In this document: in pieces, positions 1 to 11,610 of the stretch
How positions within the stretch are numbered: position 1 is the stretch's first letter
Layout: every line of letters starts with the position of its first letter
NCBI GenBank assembly: GCA_964023205.1
Contig: OZ026850.1
Coordinates: 1,386,368 to 1,450,367 of the forward strand
DNA: 64,000 nt
Source: Lutraria lutraria
Lineage: Eukaryota > Mollusca > Bivalvia > Venerida > Mactridae
Direction: 5' to 3'
Translations under genes and position numbers: made by a program
Notes under the pieces: model-generated
What the model saw: only the letters and a program-made list of their open reading frames with translations
Told to the model about the DNA's origin: nothing
Database searches by the model: none

Positions 1-2434
1 GTAGGACAAACACTAAAAAACGGTGTATGTAGGACAAACACTAAAGACCTGTATATGTAGGACAAACACTAAAGACCTGTATATGTAGGACAAACACTAA
101 AAACATGTATATGTAGGACAAACACTTAAGACCTGTTTATGTAGGACAAACACTAAAAACCGGTATATGTAGGACAAACACTAAATACTTGGATATGTAG
201 GACAAACACTAAATACTTGGATATGTACGACAAACACAAAAGACCTGTATATGTAGGACAAACACAAAAGACCTGTATATGTAGGACAAACACTAATGAC
301 CTGTATATGTAGGACAAACACTAAAGATGTGTAAATGTAGGACAAACACTAAAGACCTGTATATGTAGGACAAACACTAGATACCTGTATATAAAGGACA
401 AACACTAAAGACCTGTATATGTAGGACGAACACTAGATACCTGTATATGTAGGACAAACACTAAAGACCTGTATATGTAGGACAAACACTGGATACCTGT
501 ATATGTAGGACAAACACTAAAGACCTGTATATGTAGGACAAACACTAGATACCTGTATATGTAGGACAAACACTAAAGACCTGTATATGTAGGACAAACA
601 CTAGATACCTGTATATGTAGGACAAACACTAAAGACCTGTATATGTAGGACAAACACTAGATACCTGTATATGTAGGACAAACACTAAAGACCTGTATAT
701 GTAGGACAAACACTTAAGACCTGTATATGTAGGACAAACACTAGATACCTGTATATGTAGGACAAACACTAAATACCTGTATATGTAGGACAAACACTAA
801 AGACCTGTATATGTAGGACAAACACTAAAGACCTGTATATGTAGGACAAACACTAAAGACCTGTATATGTAGGACAAACACTAGAAACCTGTATATGTAG
901 GACAAACACTAGATACCTGTATATGTAGGACAAACACTAAAGACCTGTATATGTAGGACAAACACTAGATACCTGTATATGTAGGACAAACACTAGATAC
1001 CTGTATATGTAGGACAAACACTAGATACCTGTATATGTAGGACAAACACTAGATACCTGTATATGTAGATCAAACACTAAATTCCTGTATATGTAGGACA
1101 AACACTAAAGACCTGTATATGTAGGACAAACACTAGATACCTGTATATGTAGGACAAACACTAGATACCTGTATATGTAGGACAAACACTAGATACCTGT
1201 ATATGTCGGACAAACACTAAAGACCTATATATGTAGGACAAACACTACAGACCTGTATATGTAGGACAAACACTAAAGACCTGTATATGTAGGACAAACA
1301 CTAGATACCTGTATATGTAGGACAAACACTAGATACCTGTATATGTAGGACAACCACTAAAGACCTGTATATGTAGGACAAACCTAGATACCTGTATATA
1401 TAGGACAAACACTAAAGACCTGTATATGTAGGACAAACACTAGATACCTGTATATGTAGGACAAACACTAGATACCTGTATATGTAGATCAAACACTAAA
1501 TTCCTGTATATGTAGGACAAACACTAGATACCTGTATATGTAGGACAAACACTAAAGACCTGTATATGTAGGACAAACACTAGATACCTGTATATGTAGG
1601 ACAAACACTAGATACCTGTATATGTAGGACAAACACTAGATACCTGTATATGTCGGACAACCACTAAAGACCTATATATGTAGGACAAACACTAGATACC
1701 TGTATATGTAGGACAAACACTAAAGACATGTATATGTAGGACAAACACTAGATACCTGTATATGTAGGACAAACACTAAAGACCTGCATATGTAGGACAA
1801 ACACTAGATACCTGTATATGTAGGACAAACACTAAAGACCTGTATATGTAGGACAAACACTAGATACCTGTATATGAAGGACAAACACTAGATACCTGTA
1901 TATGTAGGACAAACACTAGATACCTGTATATGTAGGACAAACACCAGATACCTGTATATGTAGGACAAACACTAAAGACCTGTATATGTAGGACAAACAC
2001 TAGATATCTGTATATGTAGGACAAACACTAGATACCTGTATATGTAGGACAAACACTAGATACCTGTATATGTAGGACAAACACTAAAGACCTGTATATG
2101 TAGGACAAACACTAAAGACCTGTATATGTAGGACAAACACTAAAGACCTGTATATGTAGGACAAACACTACAGACCTGTATATGTAGGACAAACACTAGA
2201 TACCTGTATATGTAGGACAAACACTAGATACCTGTATATGTAGGACAAACACTAGATACCTGTATATGTAGGACAAACACTAGATACCTGTATATGTAGG
2301 ACAAACACTAAAGACCTGTATATGTAGCACAAACACTAAAGACCTGTATATGTAGGATAAACACTAAAGACCTGTATATGTAGGACAAACACTAAAGACC
2401 TGTATATGTAGGACAAACACTAAAGACCTGTATA
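1..2434. repeat. 28-bp tandem satellite array, about 87 copies
   Basis: Head-to-tail copies of a 28-bp unit beginning gtaggacaaacacta. Two main variants differ at bases 16-19 (taaagacc and tagatacc). Between about 360 and 720 they alternate almost perfectly, giving a 56-bp higher-order dimer; elsewhere they are mixed. The array runs off the left edge of the window, so its full length is unknown. It ends at tataaccctcc, and the following flank resembles the one after the array at 7.9-8.7 kb. No coding capacity is seen. Confidence 0.97.
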
Positions 2435-2521
2435 ACCCTCCTTCTCTATCTATTTTTGTTATCAAATGTTCAGGTTAAGTCGTGATATGATTTATAACGA
2501 ATTATAAGAAAGAACAAAAAT

Positions 2522-3031
2522 ATTCTTCCAGAAGTGCCTCTCTGACCTGTCAGGTGGTGTTGGCTGGAAAGGACGCCCAAATATCGATCTCTGCAGCATA
2601 GTCTAGACGTGTTCGAAGGGATTTAGGTCGGGAGATCGAGCGGGCCAGTCCATTCGAGCGATAGTTTCCCTTTCAAGTTACTGATCGGTGTCATTGGCCC
2701 TATGAGCAAGGGCATTATCGTCAATGAAAATGAACTCCGGACCAATAGCACCTGCGTATGGACGAACATGAACATCCAAGATCTCATTTACGTACCTCGC
2801 AAATGTGAGCGTGCCATTTTCAACGATTTTTATGTCTGTTTTTCCGTGGACGCATATGCCTGCCCAGACCATACAAACTAGCTCAAAGCGTTCATTTCTC
2901 CTTCTCCAGACTCTAGCACGTCTATCCATAAAATCGACACAGAACCTAGACTCGTCAGACAAGAATACAGTGGTCCAATCTTGCATGGTCGTTATGCTCG
3001 AAAGATTTAATGCATGGATTACATATTGCAC
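2522..3031 (-). pseudogene. Tc1/mariner-type DDE transposase remnant
   Basis: The minus-strand reading frame shows the central and C-terminal parts of a Tc1-like transposase, the DNA-cutting enzyme of a cut-and-paste transposon. Landmarks in order are LSDESRFCVDF (first catalytic Asp), RVWRRRNERFE, MVWAGICVHGKTD, FIDDNALAHRA (second Asp) and, after a stop, WPARSPDLNPFEHV (third acidic residue). TAA at 2678-2680 and TAG at 2603-2605 interrupt the same frame, the second where the family normally has Trp after EHV. The N-terminal helix-turn-helix part is missing and no terminal repeats were found. It is a dead, truncated copy. It appears to sit inside a flank that is shared with the region after 8675. 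Confidence 0.9.
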
Positions 3032-3109
3032 TCATGATATGCTGGTATCTTTGAAAATGACCAAAATTCATATCTTATCTCGTATGTATGTAATCCAAAA
3101 TCGACGATA

Positions 3110-3340
3110 ATGCAATATAGAACAAAAAGTAATCCTTATCAAATTTTGAGTACATGTAGTATACTTTGTCTATCCGATTGGCTACACTGCGTTATTTCAA
3201 AAACCAATGAAAATTTATAATGAAAATATTTGTAGCATGCTATTAGTATTTAGAACGTTCAACTTTTTATCGATATATTTATTATTAATTATAAAGAAAT
3301 TAGCCGACCGCGTAGTGACGTCACGTGATTAAAGTCAATA
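3110..3340. other. Non-coding flank of the satellite element
   Basis: No gene seen. Its start (ataatgcaatatagaacaaaaagtaatc) loosely resembles bases near 8810-8840, which suggests that the satellite and its flank belong to one repeat family. Confidence 0.4.
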
Positions 3341-4920
3341 CAAAATGAATTATTATTTGTTAATTCATTCTTGTAGTGTGATATGAGTTATATTTGACGA
3401 GAAGCGATTAATCAGGGAAGTTATGTGTTTACCGATGATTGATATAAACACAGACAATAGACGCGTACTCCCACATAAAACAAACTATTGGGTGAGTAAT
3501 AAACTTAGAAATGTTCCACAACTGTAAGATTGTAAATACAGTCAAACCTGTTGACAAAGGCCACACTTTTGAAAAGATAAAATGTAGACATTATTGACAG
3601 GTGGTCTTTATTCAGAAGTCATTTTGTTCGTAACATTTTAAAATGTTTTTAAATAATGAATTTTATTCACAGGGCAGCCTTTATCCGGAGGTGGCCGCTA
3701 ACACAGGTTTGGCTGTACATCATTTTACATTCCGAGAGCGACAACTGTGATCTTGTGCGAGCTTGTGTCTGTCTGAGCGACTGACTGACTGACTGACTGA
3801 ATGAATAATTGAATGTATGAATGAATGAATTTCGTGTGTGAGCTTGGTTTATGAATTTTAGTTCTTTTTTAGTTTGCGTTTTCAGTATAGTATATATAGT
3901 ATAGTATAGTATATTATAGTATAGGTCTAGTTTTTTAGTTTTAAGTAATGTTCTTAATTCAGTATAAACAGTTTTATTTCGTCTTTTAATTCCTATCTTC
4001 GAAAGGGAACCAATTGTTCAGTAAACATTTATCATTCAATTTGTTGTGAAAAGGGGGGATTAGTACCACAATAATTCTGACTGAGATGATAATTAAAAGG
4101 CCTATATTTTTAACACCTACCACCCCCCTCTGACGTCAGACAAAATTTAAAATTATAAACTTTCAATCTTACTAGCTCCCTACGGACCTGACTTGGCATG
4201 AAAATATTCTAATGTTGATTTCTTATTTGTGTCAAGGCTAGGTAATTGATAAATACGAATGAGTTCACGTTCTTCACCCAACAATCAATGTTTTTAAGTA
4301 TTTATGTTTTATAATCTGGTTCGTGTGAAGAAGTATTCGATATCCAAACTTGTTGATGACGCAAAAGAAGATTTTAATGGAACGGACGAACGGACATGTA
4401 GTTTTATCATCTGTACATTAATGTAGAATTTATCTACAATTTACATCTCTGGATGTCTTGTTGTTTCTTCTTGACAGAACTCATACATTAAGTCATCTAG
4501 CAATATCTTGAGGTAAATTTCTGATTTGTCTCATAATAACAAGCAAGTAGAAATTATCTAACTAATTAAACTTTATTTAACTCAAATTTTACAATACAAA
4601 ATAATTATACAACAGCATGATATAATATTAATGTGGACAGTGACAGAATTAATACAGTCATGCTTAAGGAATAAGACAAACACAAACTTTATAAATCTGA
4701 TTATGACATAAATATCATTAAATGTACATTCAGTGCACAAAATCACAGTGAAATGAAGTAAATATTTACACGATAGTAAACTTTGAAGTACAAAAAAACA
4801 CAGAAAATAAAACCATGTGTTAAATATTATCAATGAAATAAACACAATTTATATTTCAAACTATATTCTGGTTACATGTCTTACAAAGTCTTTAATGAAT
4901 GTTTTTTAGTAATTTACGAA
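3340..4920 (+). repeat. Segmental duplicate, copy 1 (partner 16985-18465)
   Basis: About 1.58 kb matches 16985-18465 in the same orientation, by eye at roughly 80-90% with small indels. Shared landmarks are gttaattcattcttgta, the MITE at 3539-3719, gagttcacgttcttcaccca, ggttcgtgtgaag and acatctctggatgtcttgttg. Copy 2 abuts the 3' end of the NACHT gene, whereas copy 1 abuts a LINE, so a related gene may once have stood here. The copy contains ctga and tatag microsatellites (3778-3830, 3885-3925). No convincing ORF is present. Confidence 0.9.
3539..3719 (+). mobile_element. MITE family C (CAGTCAAACCTGT termini)
   Basis: A short non-autonomous element starts tacagtcaaacctgt and ends acaggtttggctgta, so imperfect inverted ends are flanked by TA. 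The interior repeats 'ggtggtctttattcagaagt'-like words. Related copies lie at 17165-17348, 50066-50238, 55551-55722 (inverted) and 63645 onward. TA target sites and a CAGT start fit the pogo/Tc1-mariner superfamily; that assignment is inference. Confidence 0.7.
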
Positions 4921-5052
4921 ATGAGGGTTACAATAAAATAAATACATAAATACAAATACTACAGTTGTATGGTTGAAAAAAGAGCATTCACAATGGTGGT
5001 AAGGGAAAAAAAATATATAAAAAAAAGCAAAAAAAAAACAATATAACGCGGT
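4920..5052 (-). other. Probable LINE 3' tail, A/T-rich
   Basis: A/T-rich sequence with runs of T on the minus strand lies between the duplicate edge and the LINE stop codon. It is probably the 3' untranslated tail of the LINE. No clear target-site duplication was found. Confidence 0.4.
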
Positions 5053-6640
5053 TTAGTCAGGTGGATTTTTAACAACTAATAATATTTTAGACAAAAATTT
5101 ACATAGTTTTACAAGTTTCTTTTTATTTTCTGTATTCATGATATTTTGAAAAACAAATATATTAGGATTTTTAAGACTGAGAAAGAACAGAATTTCTTTC
5201 ATTATAAAAATACGTACAATGAAATAAATAATGAAATTCGTCGCCGATTTGATTTTTTGAGCATAATGTACACTTTCTATTATTGTATTCCTGTCCTAAC
5301 CAACGTCCCTTTTCTATTGGTAAATAATTGTTACACAATCTAAAGTCAATAAAGGATCTTAAACATTTTCCATCTAGAGTATCAAGATATTTTTCAAATT
5401 TGTGTTCTGTTTTATACATACGATAATTTAAATATTTGTTTGAAGAGTTTAAGTCAGCGTACCATTTTTGAACAAATTGTGATTTAAGAATAAGATCAAG
5501 CTTACTGAGAAGTAGAGTTTTCGATCCATTAAAATATTGATTCTGCCATATATAGCTGAGGCCACACTCATCAAATAATGTTTTAACAAATCTAAGCCAT
5601 TCATAATTGTGAGAATTACTTGTGTAATCTTTAAACATTACTTTATATATAGTAGATGATAGTTTATTTTCTCCAGACAACATTTCATACCAAAAGCCAA
5701 TCACTCTTTTCTTTATCGAAACGGATAACGGAAATCGGCCCAGGTCGCCGTATAACATTACATTTGGCGTACTACTTTTAACTTTTAAAATACGTTTGAG
5801 AAAATCTGTATGTACTTTTTCTATCATTGAGAGGTCGCCAAAACACCATATTTCACATCCGTATGTCAGAATAGGTAATATAGTATGATCAAATAGTTTA
5901 AGTTGGCATTCTATAGAGAGATCTAAGTTACGTGTTTTTTGGTAAAGACTAAATAGTGCTTTTTTTGCTTGTTCAACCACATGTTTCTTCATAGATGAAA
6001 ACTTTCTGTTTTTATGAAAAATAACTCCTAAATATTTAAATTCATTTACAACATCAATCTTATTTCCTCTTATTTCTATGTGGCGTGGTCTATTTACCCT
6101 ATCACCAAATACTATCACTTTAGTTTTACTATAGTTAATATGAAGTTTCCATGTATCACAGTAATTTGAGAATATGTTAAGTGAATTGTTCATCATTTCC
6201 TGAGAAGTAGCAAAGAAGACGGTATCATCGGCGTAAAGTAAAACAATTAGTTTCAAGTATACTTCTAAATCATGACTGTTAATGTCAAGGCTAGATGATC
6301 CATTAGAAAATAAATAGTGTTCTAAATCATTGAGATAAAGTGAGAAAAGTAGTGGGGACAAATTTTCACCCTGTCGTAGACCTTGGTAACATTGGAAAAA
6401 ATCGGATTGTTCCCCATCAATTGAGACGCATGACTTTGCGCTATCATACATGTTTTTAATGACTCTTAACAATTTTCCAAATATACAATATTTAAGCAGT
6501 TTTGACCAGAGACCAAGGCGCCAAACAGAATCGAAAGCTTTTTGAAAATCTATAAAGGTGCAAAAAAGTTTTTTCTTATTATATTTATAATATTCAGACA
6601 ACATATGTAAGATGAATACATTAGAACAATCGTAAAATAT
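5053..6640 (-). mobile_element. 5'-truncated LINE: reverse transcriptase and C-terminal zinc knuckle
   Basis: A minus-strand ORF of 477 codons (5171-6604) encodes the C-terminal part of a non-LTR retrotransposon polyprotein. Visible reverse-transcriptase motifs are FIDFQKAFDSVW, GLRQGENLSPLLFSLYLNDL and the catalytic YADDTV box. Near the end is a CCHC-type knuckle, CTLCSKNQIGDEFHYLFHC. Homology continues a little upstream of the first Met (NVFILH, to about 6635) and then stops, the usual 5' truncation. The frame closes at 5171. The adjacent frame continues with a lysine-rich C-terminus typical of such proteins to a TAA at 5053-5055, implying one frameshift near 5190. The endonuclease domain is absent. 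Clade not resolved. The element lies at the right edge of duplicate copy 1. Confidence 0.92.
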
Positions 6641-7920
6641 AAGAAATATATATTACTTGAGCTGTAAAAATATTTACATTATGCCTTCCATTAGGCATAT
6701 CTCATAAAATAGTTGTCAGAAGCCTTTTCTTATTTTTTGTAACATGATTAAAAAATACTGTGCTGTATTTCTATATATACTTTGTGATAAAAAAATTGGA
6801 ACGTTTTTATTGCAAGTAAAAGTCAGTTTCACATCTGTCTAGGTAAAATAAGACCTACTTCAATTTTAACATCCAAAAAGCTAATGGGGCTTTAACAATA
6901 GTGAAAACCATTTTTTTATTTATGTTATTTTTTTATAATATCAACAAATTTGGTTATAAATATCGATTTTGCTTTTATACGGAAGTAAAGTAAAATATTT
7001 CACATATTCTAATATTTTCATCCATGTTGTAATATGTTTTAGTCTTCAACCTCAATTATCCTAAAACTTGATTCAACGCGTCCAATGTTTATTACCCTGT
7101 ATAATATATCATGCTGTGGCTGTATATACATAGATACCTAATCAGCAGATATGATCTTCGCCAAATGATCGTTGTTTCCGTTAACGTACGTAAATGTCCG
7201 AGCTTTGACGAACGACTGACGAATTGAACTTAACAAAATCTAAGGGGTAGTTTTAAAAATCATCAAAAGGGTCGAAGAAGATATTATTTGATTGTTTTCA
7301 TATTTTACACGGTGAAAGAAATTAAATTTTCAAAACGAATGCAATGAGTACAAATTAGATCACATTTCCCCCCAAAAAGTTATGATGCTGAAAACATCAA
7401 ATTTTCATTGAAAAATCTACCAATTTTACGCTTTTTACATTGAATATAGAGGGAATCGATAGGTGTCTTTTTCAAACGCAAAAGGGTCGAAGAAAGAATT
7501 AATTCAAAATAATAAAAAATACACCATTAGAAAGATAAAAGATTAATTAAACTTTTGTGATGAGTACAAATTTCGTATTTTAAATAGAATAAAAGTTATG
7601 ACGATTATAGTGAAAACCCCCTTTTTTGTTTAATGTAATTTTTTTATCGATTTTCATAATCAGCATGTCCGCGAAAGTTGGGTATGCCAAACTATTTTAT
7701 CTTTCATCGATTGTGGGACAAGTTATACCAACTTTTTTCTTCCTGAACTTTATTAAATGTGTCTAATCGACTTATCTCCTTACATACCAGTTTTGTTTAA
7801 AATTACTAGAACATTGTTTAGATTAGCTAAACACTGACATCATGCATTCTTTATTTGTTTGGCAAAGGCTTTAATCATTTGATATGCTATAAAATTATTG
7901 TTCATCCACTGTACAAATGT
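6641..7920. other. No gene seen; AT-rich spacer
   Basis: No open frame of note. The phrase aaagggtcgaagaa occurs twice (about 7267 and 7487) with similar surroundings, a small diverged local duplication. Confidence 0.5.
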
Positions 7921-7924
7921 TTCA

Positions 7925-8672
7925 AACATAAAGACAAACTGTACATAAATACCTAGAGCACATAAAGTCTAACTGTACATAAAAACCTAGAGCACATAAA
8001 GCCTCAATGTACATAAAGACCTAGAGCACATAAAGTCTAACTGAACATAAAAACCTAGAGCACATCAAGTCTAACTGTACATAAAGTCTAACTGTACATA
8101 AAAACCTAGAGCACATAAAGTCTAACTGTACATAAAGACTAACTGTACATAAAGACAAACTGTACATAAAGACAACTGTACATAAAGACTAACTGTACAT
8201 AAAGACTAACTGTACATAAAGACTAACTGTACATAAAGACAACTGTACATAAAGACTAACTGTACATAAAGACTAACTGTACATAAAGACTTACTGTACA
8301 TAAAGACTAACTGTACATAAAGACCAACTGTACATAAAGACTAACTCTACATAAAAACTAACTCTACATAAAGACTGTACATATATACAACTGACATAAA
8401 ACAACTGTACATAAAGACAATTGGATATAAAGACTAACTGTACATAAAGACTTACTGTACATAAGGACTAACTGTACATAAAGACCAACTGTACATAAAA
8501 ACTAACTCTACATAAAGACTGTGCATATATACAACTGTTCATAGAGACTAACTGTACATATATACAACTGACATAAAACAACTGTACATAAAGACTAACT
8601 GTATATAAAGACAACTGTTCATAAAGACAACTGTACATAAAGACTTGTACATGTAGGACAAACACTTAATAC
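7925..8672. repeat. 16/17-bp tandem satellite (actgtacataaagacta)
   Basis: The left part (7925-8120) alternates taactgtacataaa with acctagagcacataaa, giving a composite unit of about 34 bp. The rest is a 16-17 bp unit, actgtacataaagacta. The very last unit, at about 8649, is gtaggacaaacacttaata, the monomer of the unrelated-looking array at 1-2434. It is followed by a flank similar to that after position 2434. Small ORFs through the array are artefacts of the repeat. Confidence 0.93.
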
Positions 8673-9330
8673 ATGTACAACCCTCAATCGTTATATATTT
8701 CATTATCAAATGGTCACATTAATTCGTGAACTGATATAACTTTCAACGAATCATGCAAAGTACAAAATAAATTATTCTTTCAAAAACAATATTCGTTTTA
8801 AAATCATACATGTTGCATAGTACAAAGAATCAATTAATTATTCAGGTAAACAATTATAAAACCTGTATTTAGAGACTACTCTTAGAACGAAGCATTCTGA
8901 TTGGTCAGTTTGTCACAACCAATCGGATGCTTTAGTTTTATGACGTAATACATTATTATAAGTAATCAATAATTTGACAATAATTTTCATTTTGTTCACT
9001 TTCAATCTATGGAGTTTTATATATTGATAGGACAAAAAATAACTTGTAACAAACCACAAAAACAAGGAAGTAGTTTCATGTTTGTAGAAATACAAATAAA
9101 ATAATATCTGTTATGTAACCAATAAGCGACTTCAAGATTATTCTCTTAATTAATCAACCTCACATTCACCGCAACTAGAAGGTTATTAAGGAAAGGTATC
9201 AGACAGTATTTAGAGATAGTTCAGTAAATAAAACAGGACATACATGTAACTATTGCCTCAATAATTATACTCGCAAGATTATGTTGTCAAAGTTTTACTG
9301 ACAAATAAAGAGTGAAGATTATATAAACAA
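8673..9330. other. Satellite flank and spacer; no gene seen
   Basis: 8673-8790 resembles 2435-2530 (caaccctc...attatcaaatg...). The rest is AT-rich with no supported ORF. Confidence 0.5.
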
Positions 9331-9344
9331 CACGGATCCGTACC

Positions 9345-9560
9345 GGACCGTGAAAACAGTCCGGTTCATTGTCAGAATGAAATATCAGTCCGGATCACCG
9401 TTGTTACATGCAAACAGTCCGGTTCATTGTCAGGACCATATACATTGTATTATCTCGTCCGGAACGCCGTTTTTACATGCAATCGGTCCGGTTCATCCAT
9501 TTTACATGCAATCAGTCCGGTTCACCGTTGTTACATGCAAAAAGTCATGTTCATCTAATG
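9345..9560. repeat. Degenerate repeats of cagtccggttca / gttacatgcaa
   Basis: About six diverged copies of a unit combining gtccggttca(c/t) with ttacatgcaa, spaced 30-50 bp. The 85-codon plus-strand frame across it is repeat-derived and shows no domain. Confidence 0.7.
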
Positions 9561-10093
9561 TTAATCAAATAAGCGGAAACTTGTTGATATATATCCTGAT
9601 TCAGTAAAACAACATTTTATAAAAAAAGATAAAAACACCAACATGAATGAAAGACAGAGTGGTAAATAAAGAAACAACAACAAAATTTATAACAACAGCA
9701 CAGAGAATAAATATAAAAAGCTAAAATAGCAAAAAGGCAATAACAGATTTCTTAAGTGAGATGGATACAATCAGTGAATACATAAATATGCGAGATAATG
9801 AAATATAAATAGATATAAAAATATGTAGAAGTGCATAACAATGTCACATATACAATGTCGGAATACAGTACGCCGTACTTCCCATTAGGTACACACTTAA
9901 AAACATAGGGAAGTATAAATAGACCGATAATGTTCTAAAAGCTACAGTTGAACACGGTTATGTGAGGCCCCGGGATCTGAAAAATAACATTATCCGAATG
10001 TTCACTCCATCCGAGTTTACTATAAGCGTGTCGATAGTAGTGCACACCATTTACAAAACATTCAGAACTTTCGAAGACAAACCATGGAGTCAA

Positions 10094-10393
10094 GTAAACT
10101 GGTTCCCATTGACTCTGTCTGTAACTTTGGCTCACTGTAACATGGAATGGGAACCAGTTTAAGGAATACTGCTTTCGATATGCGCCCCAGTTTTATAAAC
10201 TGGTTCCCGTTGATTGTGCCTGATACATTTGGTGCATTGTTACATGGATCGGGAACCAGTTTACCCGGTTTTATAAAGGTCCGGGCTCTTGGGCTCTATA
10301 TAAAGACACGTACTATACCAAAACCGGTTCCCGTCGACGCTGTCGGTACAAAACTTTTGGCGCACTGTATAATGGAACGGGAACCAGTTTATA
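10094..10393. repeat. Three tandem imperfect hairpins (aaactggttccc ... gggaaccagttt)
   Basis: Three related units, near 10096-10161, 10198-10262 and 10320-10392, each open with (a)aac(t/c)ggttcccrt and close with its complement, ayrgggaaccagtt(t). The arms are about 15 bp and the loop about 35-45 bp. The loops themselves are related (ctgtctgtaactttggctcactgtaacatgga and variants). Any RNA made from either strand would form three consecutive stem-loops. Confidence 0.75.
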
Positions 10394-10616
10394 CCGTACC
10401 CAGTGATATTGACAACATAGTCGTCCACATGCTTGTGATATTTATATATTCTTTTTTTAAAGCTCGATATTGCAATACACAGGACGTAATATAATCAAAA
10501 TTATATATTCCACAATAGTGAAGTAATAATATAGCAACAATTATCAAAACAATAAAATATTGGATACAAAAGTCAATAATCATTAATAACACATTGTAAA
10601 ACATCGATGCATGGAT

Positions 10617-10985
10617 ACAATTGAGCGTTACAATTATGTTTGATTGCATTTTAATAGGCGTGATAGTGTTTTAAACAGTCTATATGTAGTTGTGAATAAG
10701 GATATAGCAGGTGACATATCACAATACATCACGTGACCACAAAATAAGGCACAATGCTCGTACATATCCAGTGAAATATAGCACACTTATCACGTGACAT
10801 ATCACACACATAGCACGTGACAATATCATATACATTGTACGTATAACATGATTACAATATGAGGCACAATACGGCGAGAAGCACGGAACGACTTGGTACA
10901 AATCGCAATAAATATTTTACGTGACAAATAAACACTCTCATACGTTGATAACATTGCTGGTTTTAGAAATAGTCATTCGACATAA
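10617..10985 (+). repeat. Repeat copy 1 (partner 11312-11610), rich in CACGTG
   Basis: It shares ttgagc(g/a)ttaca, taataggcgtgatagtgttttaaaca, agcacggaacgacttggtaca and atattttacgtgac with 11312-11610. The middle carries several cacgtgac words. The MITE at 11026-11309 lies between the two copies. No gene is supported. Confidence 0.75.
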
Positions 10986-11025
10986 GTGTATTTAGATTTT
11001 TTCTTTCTGAATTATCTGGGATATA

Positions 11026-11309
11026 CGGTGGCATAAAGGGGACATTGGAAATATTTTACCGCGCACGCACGCGATAGCTGCTACGTGCGCTCGTGATAGC
11101 TACTTCAAATTAGCGATTCCCCGTCCATTATCAAAATGGCAGAGCTGACACGTATTCTTATTGGTCAGCTATCACGTGCGCACACAATAATAACGTTCGC
11201 ACGCAATATCTATCACGTACGCACGTGGTAATTATCACGTGCACACTCCGTAGCTACTACGTGCGCACCCGGTAAATACAATATTTCCTATGTCCCCTTT
11301 ATGCCACCG
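11026..11309. mobile_element. 284-bp MITE with ~38-bp inverted ends and TA target site
   Basis: Left end CGGTGGCATAAAGGGGACAT and right end ATGTCCCCTTTATGCCACCG are perfect inverted repeats. The similarity continues imperfectly for about 18 more bases. TA flanks both sides (11024-11025, 11310-11311), the Tc1/mariner signature. There is no coding capacity. The interior holds many cacgtg(c)gcac words, so the element is also a dense run of E-box-like sites. Confidence 0.88.
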
Positions 11310-11311
11310 TA

Positions 11312-11610
11312 AATTGAGCATTACAGTTATGTTTTATTGCATTGTAATAGGCGTGATAGTGTTTTAAACACTTAAGTTGTAAATAATGACAAAGCATTGA
11401 CAGTCACACACATAGCACGTGATATATCGCACACATATCACGTGACATATCACGTACATATCACATGACCACAATATAAGGCTCAATACGGTGCGAAGCA
11501 CGGAACGACTTGGTACAATTCGTAATTAATATTTTACGTGACGCAATGAACACTGTCATGTGTTAATAACGTTTACTGATTTCAGAAATAGTAAGTCAAC
11601 ATCAAAGTAG
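11312..11610 (+). repeat. Repeat copy 2 (partner 10617-10985)
   Basis: Diverged direct copy of 10617-10985, with the same order of landmarks including cacgtgac clusters and agcacggaacgacttggtac. It begins immediately right of the MITE. Confidence 0.75.

Noticed and set aside
1..2434. Regularly spaced repeats resembling a CRISPR array
   Set aside because: Units are directly adjacent with no unique spacers and the DNA is eukaryotic; it is a satellite.
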